Below are positions 26,830 through 36,126 of a stretch of 64,000 bases of DNA, in pieces; position 1 is the stretch's first letter, and each line of letters begins with the position of its first letter. Location: NCBI RefSeq assembly GCF_003730015.1, contig NZ_RJTU01000061.1, positions 1-64,000 of the forward strand, read 5' to 3'. This DNA is from Epilithonimonas hominis. GTDB taxonomy: Bacteria; Bacteroidota; Bacteroidia; Flavobacteriales; Weeksellaceae. A program made the position numbers and the translations under genes. Under the pieces are notes generated by a model, which worked only from the letters and a program-made list of their open reading frames with translations, had not been told where the DNA came from and searched no databases.

Positions 26830-27786
26830 CTACCCTTTGAATTCTCCCATTGCGATAAATTTATCTTGTCTCTCTGCAACCAGTTTCTCAACCGACATTT
26901 TAGATAATGTTTTGATGTCTTTTAGAAGCACTTTCTTCACGTTGTCAAAAGTGGCTGCGTTGTCATAATGAGCGCCTCCAAGTGGTTCTGGGATGATGTC
27001 ATCAATCAACTTCTGCTTCAACATATCATCAGCGGTAAGTTTCATTGTTGTTGCTGCAGTTTCTTTGTACTCCCAGCTTCTCCAAAGTATTGCAGAACAG
27101 TTTTCTGGAGAAATCACAGAATACCAAGTATTTTCCAGCATATAAACTTTGTTTCCTACACCAATTCCTAAAGCCCCTCCACTTGCACCTTCACCAATGA
27201 TGATTGTGATAATTGGAGTTTTCAATTGGCACATTTCAAAGATATTTCTGGCAATAGCTTCACCTTGTCCGCGTTCTTCTGCTTCGAGACCAGGATAAGC
27301 ACCAGGTGTATCCACAAAAGTTACCACAGGAATATTGAATTTCTCTGCCAATTTCATCAATCTAAGAGCCTTTCTGTAACCTTCTGGGTTAGACATCCCG
27401 AAACGTCTGTGTTGTCGTTCTTTAGTTGTTCTACCTTTCTGAGTTCCGATGAGCATTACGGTATTTCCGCTGATGCTGGCAATTCCACCAATCATTGCAG
27501 GGTCATCCCCGAAATTTCTATCACCGTGCAATTCTACAAAACTCCCCGCATCAGCCAAACCGTTGATGTAGTCCAATGTGTAAGGTCTGTCCGGATGTCT
27601 GGAAAGCTGTACTCTTTGCCACGGCGTTAGGTTACCGTATATTTTCTTTTTGGTATCTTCTATTTTATCTTTTATTTTTTTACAAGATTCATCTACATTG
27701 ATTCCGCTTTCAGTGCCTAATTGAACGCATTTTTCGTATTGTTCAATTAGTTCTTTTACAGGTTGTTCAAATTCTAAATATTCCAT
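26830..27786 (-). CDS. accA: acetyl-CoA carboxylase carboxyltransferase, alpha subunit
   Basis: 318 aa. Marks: [62 protein letters not shown] and [15 protein letters not shown], the crotonase-like CoA/biotin site. With AccD (not in this window) it transfers carboxyl from biotin (AccB, 40.5 kb) to acetyl-CoA to give malonyl-CoA for fatty acid synthesis. Single gene with terminator; -7 box TATTTTTG (minus) at 27809-27816. Confidence 0.95.
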   Translation of the reverse strand: MEYLEFEQPVKELIEQYEKCVQLGTESGINVDESCKKIKDKIEDTKKKIYGNLTPWQRVQLSRHPDRPYTLDYINGLADAGSFVELHGDRNFGDDPAMIGGIASISGNTVMLIGTQKGRTTKERQHRRFGMSNPEGYRKALRLMKLAEKFNIPVVTFVDTPGAYPGLEAEERGQGEAIARNIFEMCQLKTPIITIIIGEGASGGALGIGVGNKVYMLENTWYSVISPENCSAILWRSWEYKETAATTMKLTADDMLKQKLIDDIIPEPLGGAHYDNAATFDNVKKVLLKDIKTLSKMSVEKLVAERQDKFIAMGEFKG

Positions 27787-27851
27787 ATTATGTTTGGATT
27801 AAACCGTTCAAAAATAATCTTTTTTTTACAAATAGATTTTGAATCCGATAA

Positions 27852-29360
27852 TTAATTTGTCCTAATCGCTTTTTCGATTCGTGCTACCGTTTCTTCTTTG
27901 CCAATGATATTCATAATATCAGGAACATCGGGACCTTTCAGTTCTCCAACCAAAGCGAGACGAAGAGGCATCATTAGTTTTCCCATCCCGATAGAATGTT
28001 CTTCTGCAAAATGATGAATCGCTTCTTTCAAAGTTTCTGAATCAAATTCCGACGTTTCTAATTGGGTTAAGAAATCTTTCAAAATTGCAGAAGTGGTTTC
28101 GTTCCAGGCTTTTTTGGTTGCTTTTTCATCGTAAGAAGTTGGAGCTTCGAAGAAGAATTTTCCATCATTGTAAATATCAACCACAAAAGTTGCTCTTTCT
28201 TTCATCAATGAAATGATTTTCAATAATTTGTCATCAGAAAGATTCAAAGCATGAACTTCATCAATTTCTTTCAGTAAAACCAAAACCTCTTCATCAGATT
28301 TCAACTTCAAATATTCCTGATTAAACCATTTAGCTTTCTGTGGATCGAATCTTGCGCCGGCTTTATGAACTTTGTGAAGATCGAACTCGGCAATCATTTC
28401 GTCCATTGAAATAATCTCTCTATCGTTTGAGGGTGTCCAACCTAACAAAGCTGTCATATTGATAAAAGCTTCAGGGAAATAGCCAGATTCTTTATAACCT
28501 TTCCAAATTTCATCACTTTCCGGATCTTTGAAATCCATAGGAAAAACTGGGAATCCGAATTTTGCGCCGTCTCTTTTGCTTAATTTTCCTTTACCTTCAG
28601 GTTTTAGAATTAAAGACAAATGAGCAAATTCCGGTGCTTCCCAATTCATTGCTTCATATAATAAAACGTGCAAAGGCATAGATGGTAACCATTCTTCTCC
28701 ACGGATAACGTGAGAAATTTTCATTTCAAAATCATCCACAACATTGGCGAAATGATAAGTTGGCATTCCATCATTTTTGATTAGAACTTTATCATCTAGC
28801 GTATTGGTATTTACTGAAAAATTTCCTCTGATGATATCTTGAAGATTAAGAGTTCTGTCAATCGGCATTTTGAAACGAACAACATAAGGAACATTTTCAT
28901 CTAATAATTTCTGAACTTCTTCCGCGGAAAGAGAAATACTGTTTCTTAATTGTTGTCTTGTCTGATGATTGTAGGCAAAAACATCACCTCTAGCTTCGAA
29001 GTCTTTTCTGATAGCATCCAATTCTTCAGGCGTATCAAAAGCTAAATAAGCATAATCTGTTTTCAATATTTGCTCTTTGTATCTGTCGTAAATATCTCTT
29101 CTTTCAGATTGTCTGTAAGGAGCATAAGGTCCGCCAACTTTTGGGCTTTCGTCAGGAATAATCCCACACCACTCCAAAGAATTCATAATATAATCTTCTG
29201 CGCCTTCTACATATCTGGCTGTATCTGTATCCTCGATTCTGAGTACAAATTCGCCACCTTTGTTTTTTGCGAAAAGATAATCATACAATGCAGTTCTAAC
29301 ACCGCCTAAATGTAAAGCTCCCGTTGGACTTGGTGCAAAACGCACTCTTACTTTTGTCAT
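27852..29360 (-). CDS. gltX: glutamate--tRNA ligase
   Basis: 502 aa class I synthetase. HIGH-type motif in RFAPSPTGALHLGGVRTALY near the N-terminus and the KMSKS-type motif KLSKRDGAKFG in the middle. Loads Glu onto tRNA-Glu. The catalytic Rossmann half is followed by a helical anticodon-binding domain from about residue 330. Full length. Confidence 0.95.
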   Translation of the reverse strand: MTKVRVRFAPSPTGALHLGGVRTALYDYLFAKNKGGEFVLRIEDTDTARYVEGAEDYIMNSLEWCGIIPDESPKVGGPYAPYRQSERRDIYDRYKEQILKTDYAYLAFDTPEELDAIRKDFEARGDVFAYNHQTRQQLRNSISLSAEEVQKLLDENVPYVVRFKMPIDRTLNLQDIIRGNFSVNTNTLDDKVLIKNDGMPTYHFANVVDDFEMKISHVIRGEEWLPSMPLHVLLYEAMNWEAPEFAHLSLILKPEGKGKLSKRDGAKFGFPVFPMDFKDPESDEIWKGYKESGYFPEAFINMTALLGWTPSNDREIISMDEMIAEFDLHKVHKAGARFDPQKAKWFNQEYLKLKSDEEVLVLLKEIDEVHALNLSDDKLLKIISLMKERATFVVDIYNDGKFFFEAPTSYDEKATKKAWNETTSAILKDFLTQLETSEFDSETLKEAIHHFAEEHSIGMGKLMMPLRLALVGELKGPDVPDIMNIIGKEETVARIEKAIRTN

Positions 29361-29388
29361 ATATAGATATGTAATGTTTTAAAAGGTC

Positions 29389-29405
29389 ATTCCGATTATC
29401 GGAAT
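29389..29405. repeat. 17-base palindrome between gltX and the cupin gene
   Basis: ATTCCGAT-T-ATCGGAAT, perfect 8-base arms with a one-base centre. It lies 29 bases upstream of the gltX start codon and could be an operator or leader hairpin. Confidence 0.5.
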
Positions 29406-29515
29406 AAGTAATATAATCGCTTATATCCATCTGTAGATCTACAAGTTTATAATGGCGATTTCATATCAAAATTGTGGTGCAAAATTAAGAAATTTCGTTG
29501 GTTTGCCTTTTATAA

Positions 29516-29547
29516 TTTGGTTAATCTTACACGAAATAGTATTTTTG
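29516..29547 (+). promoter_or_regulatory. promoter of the cupin gene
   Basis: TTTG (29516-29519), 20 bases, TATTTTTG (29540-29547). Places the message start at about 29553, just before ATG 29560, which supports an N-terminus upstream of the frameshift. Confidence 0.7.
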
Positions 29548-29559
29548 ACGATTAAAATT

Positions 29560-29909
29560 ATGACTATGTTAGAAATTGGTGAAAGACCTTGGGGAAATAC
29601 TATGTTTTGGCAGATGAGCCAAACTATAAATTAAAAAGAATTGAAGTCAATCCTGGTCAAAAATTATCTTATCAATATCATCATAAAAGACAGGAGCAAT
29701 GGACCATTATCGAAGGTAATGCAACGATTGTTGTGGATGGTGAAGAAATTTCTTTAGCTTACGGTCAAAGTGTTTTTATCCCACTTGGTGCAAAGCACAG
29801 AATAATGAATCTTACGGATAAACCTGTTGTTTTTATAGAAGTTCAGACAGGGACTTATTTTGGTGAAGAGGATATTGTGAGATTGGAGGATGAGTATGAT
29901 AGAAGTTAA
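29560..29909 (+). pseudogene. cupin, mannose-6-phosphate isomerase type II-like, frameshifted
   Basis: From ATG 29560 or 29566 the frame reads MLEIGERPWG, then shifts at the G4 run 29591-29594 and stops. The next frame carries KYYVLADEPNYKLKRIEVNP, GQKLSYQYHHKRQEQWTIIEG and a full cupin fold (metal-type HHKRQEQW, later GAKHRI), ending at 29909. The total of 350 bases is one short of 117 codons, so one G is missing. The intact protein would be a 116-aa type-II phosphomannose isomerase/GDP-mannose pyrophosphorylase C-domain-like cupin. Either pseudogene or sequencing error; a proper promoter and terminator argue the gene was recently functional. Confidence 0.85.
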
Positions 29910-29930
29910 AAAAAAATTAAACATAAAACA

Positions 29931-29960
29931 AAAAAGGGAATAGCGATATTCCCTTTTTAT
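29931..29960 (+). terminator. terminator of the cupin gene
   Basis: Stem AAAAAGGGAAT / ATTCCCTTTTT (29931-29941 and 29948-29958), loop AGCGAT. Confidence 0.8.
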
Positions 29961-30848
29961 TTAAATTAAACTTTTGAGATAAAGTTTAATTTTTTTTGTA
30001 AAAGATAAATCTAAGAATAATTTCTTTTGAGGGTGTTTTTGTTTGAAATTTTCAATAAAATCCTGGATATTATTTGCTTCAATAAGCCAGTTTTCCCCAG
30101 AATGACCCAGGAAGTGGGTGGAAATCAACCTAATTCTCAAAATTATTTTTGTCTAAATCCATCCATTTTTTATAGAATTCCTGCACGTCAAAGTCATTTT
30201 TATGTCCCCAGTTTTTGATTTTTTCTTCAATCTCAGTAGGATTTCTTGCCCAAGATTGATGAATCATAAAATAGTATAGTTGTATAGTTCTGCCAACGTG
30301 AGGTTTTCTTGCTTTTTCATAAACAGGATTATTAGTAATCAAGAAGCACGTCTCATTGAATGGCTTGGCTGTATTACATAATAGCCGTCTTTGTTATTTT
30401 TGAAAAGTACAATTAAATTCACTAGAAAATTAATTGGTGTTTTCTTCGGATTTTTAGTAAGGAATCGGTTTTTTCTTAGAAACTTTGCCATTGTCCCAAA
30501 ATCATAAGCATATTCATCACTATCAATTTGGATATGCCAACCGCCATTTCCCATTTTTTCTGCCATCATATTCCGCTGTCTTGTTTCCAATTCCATAGGC
30601 TCACGGTTGGGAATATAAAATTGATCTTTGTAAAAAGCGATTTTATTATGAATATCAATTGCTTTGATTTCAGTAAAAAAACTTTCTGGAATTAAAATGT
30701 CATTTCCTGCCCAAGTTTTATTATCAGCATCATAACTGATTATAATGCTATCCACATGATTGTAAATTAATTTTAATGAATTGAAGATATATGCGTAATC
30801 ATAAGAAATAAGATATCCAGCTTTGATAACATTTTTTTTGTCTGTCAT
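29961..30848 (-). pseudogene. decayed glycosyltransferase-like gene
   Basis: From ATG 30848 a 169-residue piece reads YDYAYIFNSLKLIYNHVD..., with DSDEY (DxD-type metal motif), up to IQP. A frameshift at the AA at 30365-30366 (probably AAA to AA) moves to a frame reading FNETCFLITNNPVYEKARKP to NNFEN, which ends at TAG 30130-30132. A further shift near the G4A4 (30091-30098) is needed to reach the last part, EANNIQDFIENFKQKHPQKK to the stop at 29961. So the reading frame carries three lesions: true decay, not just one error. The family is a GT2-like transferase with a DxD site. Copy function is lost. Confidence 0.75.
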
Positions 30849-30904
30849 AATTTTACTACTTTCGTTTTCTTAATAAAATAGCTTGACAAAATAATAAATT
30901 AAAA

Positions 30905-32971
30905 ATGGGAATTAAAAGATTTTTAAAAAAAAGAATTAAAGATCGTAGTTTTATCAGAAATAAGAGAAAACTAAAGATTAACCATTTTGATCTTGATTTT
31001 TTTAAAAGCTATAATTTCGATTTTAGTAATTCCAATGTAAATCCGAAGGTTTCTATTATTATACCTGTTTATAATCAAATCAGATATACGCTCAATTGTC
31101 TCTACACTATTTCACAATTTGACAAGGAAGTTTCAAAGGAAATTATTATCATCAATGATAACAGTACTGATGATACTTTGGACTATTTAAATAAGATAGC
31201 TGGAATTACTGTTATAAATAATTCTGAAAACCTAGGTTTTTTAAGAAATATAAATAAAGGGATAGAGGTAGCCAAAGGAAAATATGTTTATCTTCTAAAC
31301 AATGATGTAGAAGTTCAGGAAAACTATTTATCGAGTTTACTGGAGGTTTTTGAAACTAAAGAAAGTGTGGGTGCAGTTGGCTCCAAGATGGTTTTTGCAG
31401 ACAATACTTTGCAGGAAGCAGGTTGTCTTATTTTTAAAGATTCTGAGATTGTTAATTTGGGAAGATGTTATGCCATAGATGCTCCAAAGTATAATTATCT
31501 TCGAAAAGTAGATTACTGCTCTGGATGTAGTTTATTATTCAAAAGAGAAGATATTGATGGAAAACTAAATCTCTTGGATGAAGCATTTTTACCGGCATAT
31601 TATGAGGAAACCGATCTTTGTCAAAGATTAAAATACGAACAGAAACTGGATATTTACTATCAGCCAAAGTCGGAAATTATTCATTTTGAAAATATCTCTT
31701 ATACGGGAAAAGATAGTAACAAAGAGCGTTTGTTACAGAAAAACAGAGAGACTTTTATAAGTAGATGGGATCAGTATTTTACTAATGAAAGATTTTTGGA
31801 AGATGGTAAAAGGACTAACTTCAATGCACATTACAAAAAACCAAATATTCTTATTTTAGAGGAAAACATGCCAAAACCGGATAAAGATTCTGGTTCGAGA
31901 AGGCTTTTTGAAATGATTAAGATTCTACAGAAAAATGATCATAAAATAATTTTAGCTGTAAAACAATTCGAAGAAACTGGTGATGATGTGTATATAGACT
32001 TTTTCAGAGGTATTGGTATCGAAGTATGTAAAGACTATGTAAATACGAAGGATAAAATTGTAACAGTTTCAGATCAGGTGACAGAAGCTCTTCATTATGT
32101 AGATATTGTCTGGATTTTCAGACCATTAGGATTTGATTATTGGTATAAGCAGATTAAAAATAAAATTTCTGGCAAAAAGATTATCTACGATATGGTAGAT
32201 CTTCACTACCTGAGAATGGAACGGGAAAATAATTATTTGGAAGTTACGAAAAGTAGAAAAAAGGAGATGAAGTCTTTTAAAGACAAAGAGTATTTTGGGA
32301 TGCAGAATGCAGATGCAGTAGTATCCATCAGTGATGAAGAAAAAAATATCGTCTCTAAGCAAGGAATTAATAGAGATAAAATATTTACTGTTAGTAATAT
32401 ACATAAACCTGTGACACTTCAAAATGCTGATTTCTCAAAGCGTGACGGTTTGCTTTTTATAGGCGGCTATTATCACATGCCGAATCTGGATGCCGTAAAA
32501 TTTCTATTTGAAGAGATTATGCCACTGGTTTGGGAAAAAAATAGTTCTATTAAAGTTTTCATTTTAGGCTCTAATTTTCCGGAAGATCTCAAAGAGCAAT
32601 ATCATTCTGATAATTTTCAAATTTTGGGTTATCAGGAATCGGTAGATGATTGGTTTGAAAATTCCAAAATATTTGTTGCACCATTGAGATACGGAGCCGG
32701 CGTGAAGGGAAAAATAGGGCAGGCGCTGGAGTTCGGTTTGCCGGTTGTCACGACAACGATTGGTGCTGAGGGAATGGGTCTGGAAGATAAAATTACTGCT
32801 TCCATTAGTAGTGATAGCCCAAAAGATTTTGCTGAAAAAATATTAGAATTGTACAGCAATGAAAATTTATGGCAGACTTTACATTCCAATAGTGCTTTGC
32901 CACTTTCAAAATTTTCCATTGAGTCACAGGAAAATAATATTAAAAAACTTTTTAGCTATCTGGGATTTTAA
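30905..32971 (+). CDS. two-domain glycosyltransferase (GT2 + GT4)
   Basis: 688 aa. First domain (about 45-290) is GT2: VSIIIPVYNQIRYTLNCL, with NNDV at the DxD position and ETDLC near its end. Second domain (about 310-688) is GT-B like GT4: PDKDSGSRRLFEMI, then GGYYHMPNLDAVKFL and PLRYGAGVKGKIGQALEFGLPVV. One polypeptide could add two sugars in sequence to a surface polysaccharide; substrates unknown. Tail-to-tail overlap of four bases with the next minus-strand gene. Confidence 0.85.
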   Translation: MGIKRFLKKRIKDRSFIRNKRKLKINHFDLDFFKSYNFDFSNSNVNPKVSIIIPVYNQIRYTLNCLYTISQFDKEVSKEIIIINDNSTDDTLDYLNKIAGITVINNSENLGFLRNINKGIEVAKGKYVYLLNNDVEVQENYLSSLLEVFETKESVGAVGSKMVFADNTLQEAGCLIFKDSEIVNLGRCYAIDAPKYNYLRKVDYCSGCSLLFKREDIDGKLNLLDEAFLPAYYEETDLCQRLKYEQKLDIYYQPKSEIIHFENISYTGKDSNKERLLQKNRETFISRWDQYFTNERFLEDGKRTNFNAHYKKPNILILEENMPKPDKDSGSRRLFEMIKILQKNDHKIILAVKQFEETGDDVYIDFFRGIGIEVCKDYVNTKDKIVTVSDQVTEALHYVDIVWIFRPLGFDYWYKQIKNKISGKKIIYDMVDLHYLRMERENNYLEVTKSRKKEMKSFKDKEYFGMQNADAVVSISDEEKNIVSKQGINRDKIFTVSNIHKPVTLQNADFSKRDGLLFIGGYYHMPNLDAVKFLFEEIMPLVWEKNSSIKVFILGSNFPEDLKEQYHSDNFQILGYQESVDDWFENSKIFVAPLRYGAGVKGKIGQALEFGLPVVTTTIGAEGMGLEDKITASISSDSPKDFAEKILELYSNENLWQTLHSNSALPLSKFSIESQENNIKKLFSYLGF

Positions 32972-33945
32972 GCTTCTGTAATCTGTTTGATCCAATTGGT
33001 GAAGCCATATTTTTTTACAATTTCTTCAGAAAGTTCTCGATAGGGTGTGTTGAGAAAGCTGTCTATTTGATCAAAATTTTCGTCTAAAACAAAGATATTG
33101 TCTGGATGGTAAAAGTCATAATCTTTTACTGTTTGATTATCTGTAATCACTTTTTTCTTGTAATAGATTGCTTCGAAAAAACGGATAGAAAGCCCATTAT
33201 GTACTGGATCTACAAAATCTAATAAAACATCTGCTTTTTCTACGTTTCTAAGGTTTTCCAAAAAAGTAATCCTTTCCTTTATATATTTTATTTTTGGGTT
33301 CTTGATTTCTGATTTGTTATTATATTGAATAAAAATGGACAGTTCAACTTCCATTTTTAATACTTCGGATATGAATCGGTCAATCTTTTTCTCTCTATTT
33401 TCCCAATATAATCCTACAAAGTAAAACTCGGGTTTTTGAGCATTATAATCTTTGTAAACCGGCGGAATGCAATCAAAATAAAAGTTAGTAATTGGTTTTA
33501 TATTGTTTTTTTCGTCCGCAGAATCAAAACAGAAAAATGTGTCAAAAAGATGAAAATATTTTTTCACTTCAGGGAATTTTTCGATCCCATCCCATTGGTA
33601 AGCAATTAGTTTTTTGGTTTTCTTTTTTAACTCCTGAATCACAGGAATAGGAAATGCATCCGGACGAATTACCAAAACATAATCTAACATATCAAGCTGC
33701 GAAATCTTTTTATAATATTCTCTAAGCTTATGTTCCTCAATCAGCTTCTTTTTATATTCTCTATCTTTTAAAAAAAATTTCCTGGAAAAATTGATGATCT
33801 TTTCAATGCCCTTATACTTGAATTTTGATGGATTGTCTGTAATCACAAATGGCAAAAAACCTACCTTATTCAGATTATCCATAAATAAATTAGGAAAGTC
33901 TGAATAATCTGGCATCATTAGAAGAAAAGTTTTATGGTTTCCCAT
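32968..33945 (-). CDS. glycosyltransferase-like protein (CgeB-like)
   Basis: 325 aa. No GT2 motif. Central AYQWDGIEKFPEVKKYFHLFDTFFCFD, then FYFVGLYWENREKKIDRF, and a C-terminal GLSIRFFEAIYYKKKVITDN, the pattern seen in GT4/CgeB-type capsule and LPS genes. Co-directional with two GT2 genes, one base after the preceding stop. Probably a transferase for a surface glycan; exact reaction unknown. Confidence 0.6.
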   Translation of the reverse strand: MGNHKTFLLMMPDYSDFPNLFMDNLNKVGFLPFVITDNPSKFKYKGIEKIINFSRKFFLKDREYKKKLIEEHKLREYYKKISQLDMLDYVLVIRPDAFPIPVIQELKKKTKKLIAYQWDGIEKFPEVKKYFHLFDTFFCFDSADEKNNIKPITNFYFDCIPPVYKDYNAQKPEFYFVGLYWENREKKIDRFISEVLKMEVELSIFIQYNNKSEIKNPKIKYIKERITFLENLRNVEKADVLLDFVDPVHNGLSIRFFEAIYYKKKVITDNQTVKDYDFYHPDNIFVLDENFDQIDSFLNTPYRELSEEIVKKYGFTNWIKQITEA

Positions 33946-33946
33946 C

Positions 33947-34996
33947 CTATTTCAAAAAGTTTATTTTCAGAACCAGAAGTAGTTTTCTCAGACTGTTTAT
34001 TTTATTACGAAAGAAATATTTCTCTATAATTCTAAAATTATTTAAAGATAACTTATTGATTGTTTTATAATAAATACTGTTATTCTTTGAAAGGATATTT
34101 TTTTTACCTAGAGGCACATAGCTAGTCTTTAAAGATTTTTCCATTTCAGAAATAACTTCTTTGCTTAATTTGCTACGTTCCCTAATTGCAAAGTCAAAGA
34201 ATATTTTTTTTATGTAGATCGCATACCAAGTAGCAATGACACCATATTTTTCATCACGTCCGTATTTTTTTAAAATCTCTTCCATAACAAGAATATAAGA
34301 TTTCAAATTATTGTCACTTAAGTTTTTAGTTATGGATGCGGCATTATCAATCCTGTAATAGTATGTCTCTTTATTAATGAATTTCACATTCTTTGCAACC
34401 AGCATTGTTTCAAAAAACCAAAGTTCGTCTTCGTGTAAAATACCATTTTTGAAACAAAGATTATTTTTTTTGATAAATTCTCTATTATACAATCTGTTTT
34501 GTGCAACTGGCTTAAGACCAGATTCCATTGTTATTTTTAAAACTTCAAAATGATCATTTTTAAAAGTAATTGAGCCTTCTTTTGGATGTAGCAGCTGAGA
34601 AACCTTATTTATTTCTCCTTCTATAATATTCGTTGTTACAGTAATCCCAACAATGATATCATTATCCTCGAATGAATAAACCATTGTGCTGATTGCATCA
34701 GTGGCTAGAATATCATCTTGATCCAGGAAAAAGATAAATTCTCCTTTTGCATTATCCATTCCTTTGTTTCTAGTAGCAGAAAGTCCCAGATTTTCTTGCG
34801 CAAAAACAGTTATCTTATGGCTTTCAGCTTCAAAGATTTTTATTATATTTAAAGTATTATCCTTGCTTCCATCATTGATTATGATACACTCCCAATTTTC
34901 ATAATCTTGTAATATCACAGAGTTTATACACGCTTCGATATATTCTTCCGCATTGTAACAAGGAATAATAATAGACACTAGTGGTTGAGAAATCAT
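33947..34996 (-). CDS. family 2 glycosyltransferase
   Basis: 349 aa. GT2 start VSIIIPCYNAEEYIEACINSV, INDGSKDNT, and the metal-binding FLDQDD. Likely adds one sugar to a lipid-linked glycan at the inner membrane face. Overlaps the upstream GT2 gene by four bases (ATGA), so they are translated together. Strongly AT-rich, with Lys/Asn/Ile codons dominating, unlike ribosomal genes nearby. Confidence 0.88.
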   Translation of the reverse strand: MISQPLVSIIIPCYNAEEYIEACINSVILQDYENWECIIINDGSKDNTLNIIKIFEAESHKITVFAQENLGLSATRNKGMDNAKGEFIFFLDQDDILATDAISTMVYSFEDNDIIVGITVTTNIIEGEINKVSQLLHPKEGSITFKNDHFEVLKITMESGLKPVAQNRLYNREFIKKNNLCFKNGILHEDELWFFETMLVAKNVKFINKETYYYRIDNAASITKNLSDNNLKSYILVMEEILKKYGRDEKYGVIATWYAIYIKKIFFDFAIRERSKLSKEVISEMEKSLKTSYVPLGKKNILSKNNSIYYKTINKLSLNNFRIIEKYFFRNKINSLRKLLLVLKINFLK

Positions 34997-35958
34997 TTTT
35001 TTGATATTAATTTTGTGTACAGATTAGGAAAGTAATAATACAGTCTCAGATAAAAATAGTATTCTAAGCCGATTGTTTTCGCGGGATATTTTAGAAATAA
35101 AGTAAATGATTGTCGGATGGCTTCTTTCTCATTTGTCATTTCTTCTTTGGAGGTTTGACGCAGAATCCTTTTGAGAACCATCAATAATTTCTTAACAAAA
35201 TTTTTGGCAATTTTTTGTTGGTTTTCTACTTTTCTTGTGCCTTGCCAAAACCTGAAAACGTCCATTATGGCAATGTAAAAATAATAAGCTGTTTCTGGAG
35301 AAAGGTCGTGGGAAAGACTGTTGTCTCGCTGGATGTAATGGTATAGCTTATCATTGGATCTTACCACTTTTTCTGCTTGGTCAAAAATTTTGAAAAGTGT
35401 GGAATAATCTTCAAAACATTTTAAATTTTCGGGGAAACTGAGATCTTTTATCAGACTGGATTTGTATAATTTTCCCCACGGATGACTCTGGATCACGGTA
35501 TCTTCTAACAAAAGAGATAAGGCTTTTCTACCGTCAAAAGTTGTTTCCGTGGTGGTAGGTTTCTGGAAAACAATTTGCCCGTTTTCATCTTCATAGCTGG
35601 CTTCTATAATGGCAATGTCTGCATTTTCATTTGTAAGTAATTGAAAGAGTTTTGCGCAATAATTGGCATCAACCCAATCATCAGAATCTACAAAACAGAT
35701 GTAGTCTCCGGTTGCAGATTTCAGCCCTACATTTCGGGCTTTGGAAACACCTCCGTTTTCTTGTTTGATTATTTTTATTCGTTCATCTTGGCTCTGATGT
35801 TTCGTATATATTTGCAATGATCCATCAGTGGAACCATCATCTACAATAATGATTTCTAAATTCCCATACGTTTGCCCGCATACTGAAATCAGACATTTTT
35901 CCAGCGTTTTTTCAGCATTGTAACAAGGGATAATTAGGCTAATTAATGGGTAATTCAT
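34993..35958 (-). CDS. family 2 glycosyltransferase
   Basis: 321 aa. ISLIIPCYNAEKTLEKCLISV, VDDGSTDGSL, CFVDSDDWVD: the full set of GT2 nucleotide-sugar and DxD motifs. First gene of the three-gene minus-strand transferase operon ending at 32968. Acceptor unknown. Confidence 0.88.
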   Translation of the reverse strand: MNYPLISLIIPCYNAEKTLEKCLISVCGQTYGNLEIIIVDDGSTDGSLQIYTKHQSQDERIKIIKQENGGVSKARNVGLKSATGDYICFVDSDDWVDANYCAKLFQLLTNENADIAIIEASYEDENGQIVFQKPTTTETTFDGRKALSLLLEDTVIQSHPWGKLYKSSLIKDLSFPENLKCFEDYSTLFKIFDQAEKVVRSNDKLYHYIQRDNSLSHDLSPETAYYFYIAIMDVFRFWQGTRKVENQQKIAKNFVKKLLMVLKRILRQTSKEEMTNEKEAIRQSFTLFLKYPAKTIGLEYYFYLRLYYYFPNLYTKLISKK

Positions 35959-36126
35959 TTGGTTTCAAAAATGTTTGCTTGAAAATTAAAAAACAAAGCC
36001 GCTTGCGGATCGCCTATTTTACAATATTTTATTAACTTGCAAGATAATAAAAAACTTAATAATTATCAGCGCATCGCTCTGTTTTACTAATTGTTTACTA
36101 TCCCGATTCCCATCAAAATTAAACAA

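Noticed and set aside
29452-29634. 60-codon ORF as an independent gene
   Set aside because: Its end is the N-terminal fragment of the frameshifted cupin; the first part precedes the promoter.
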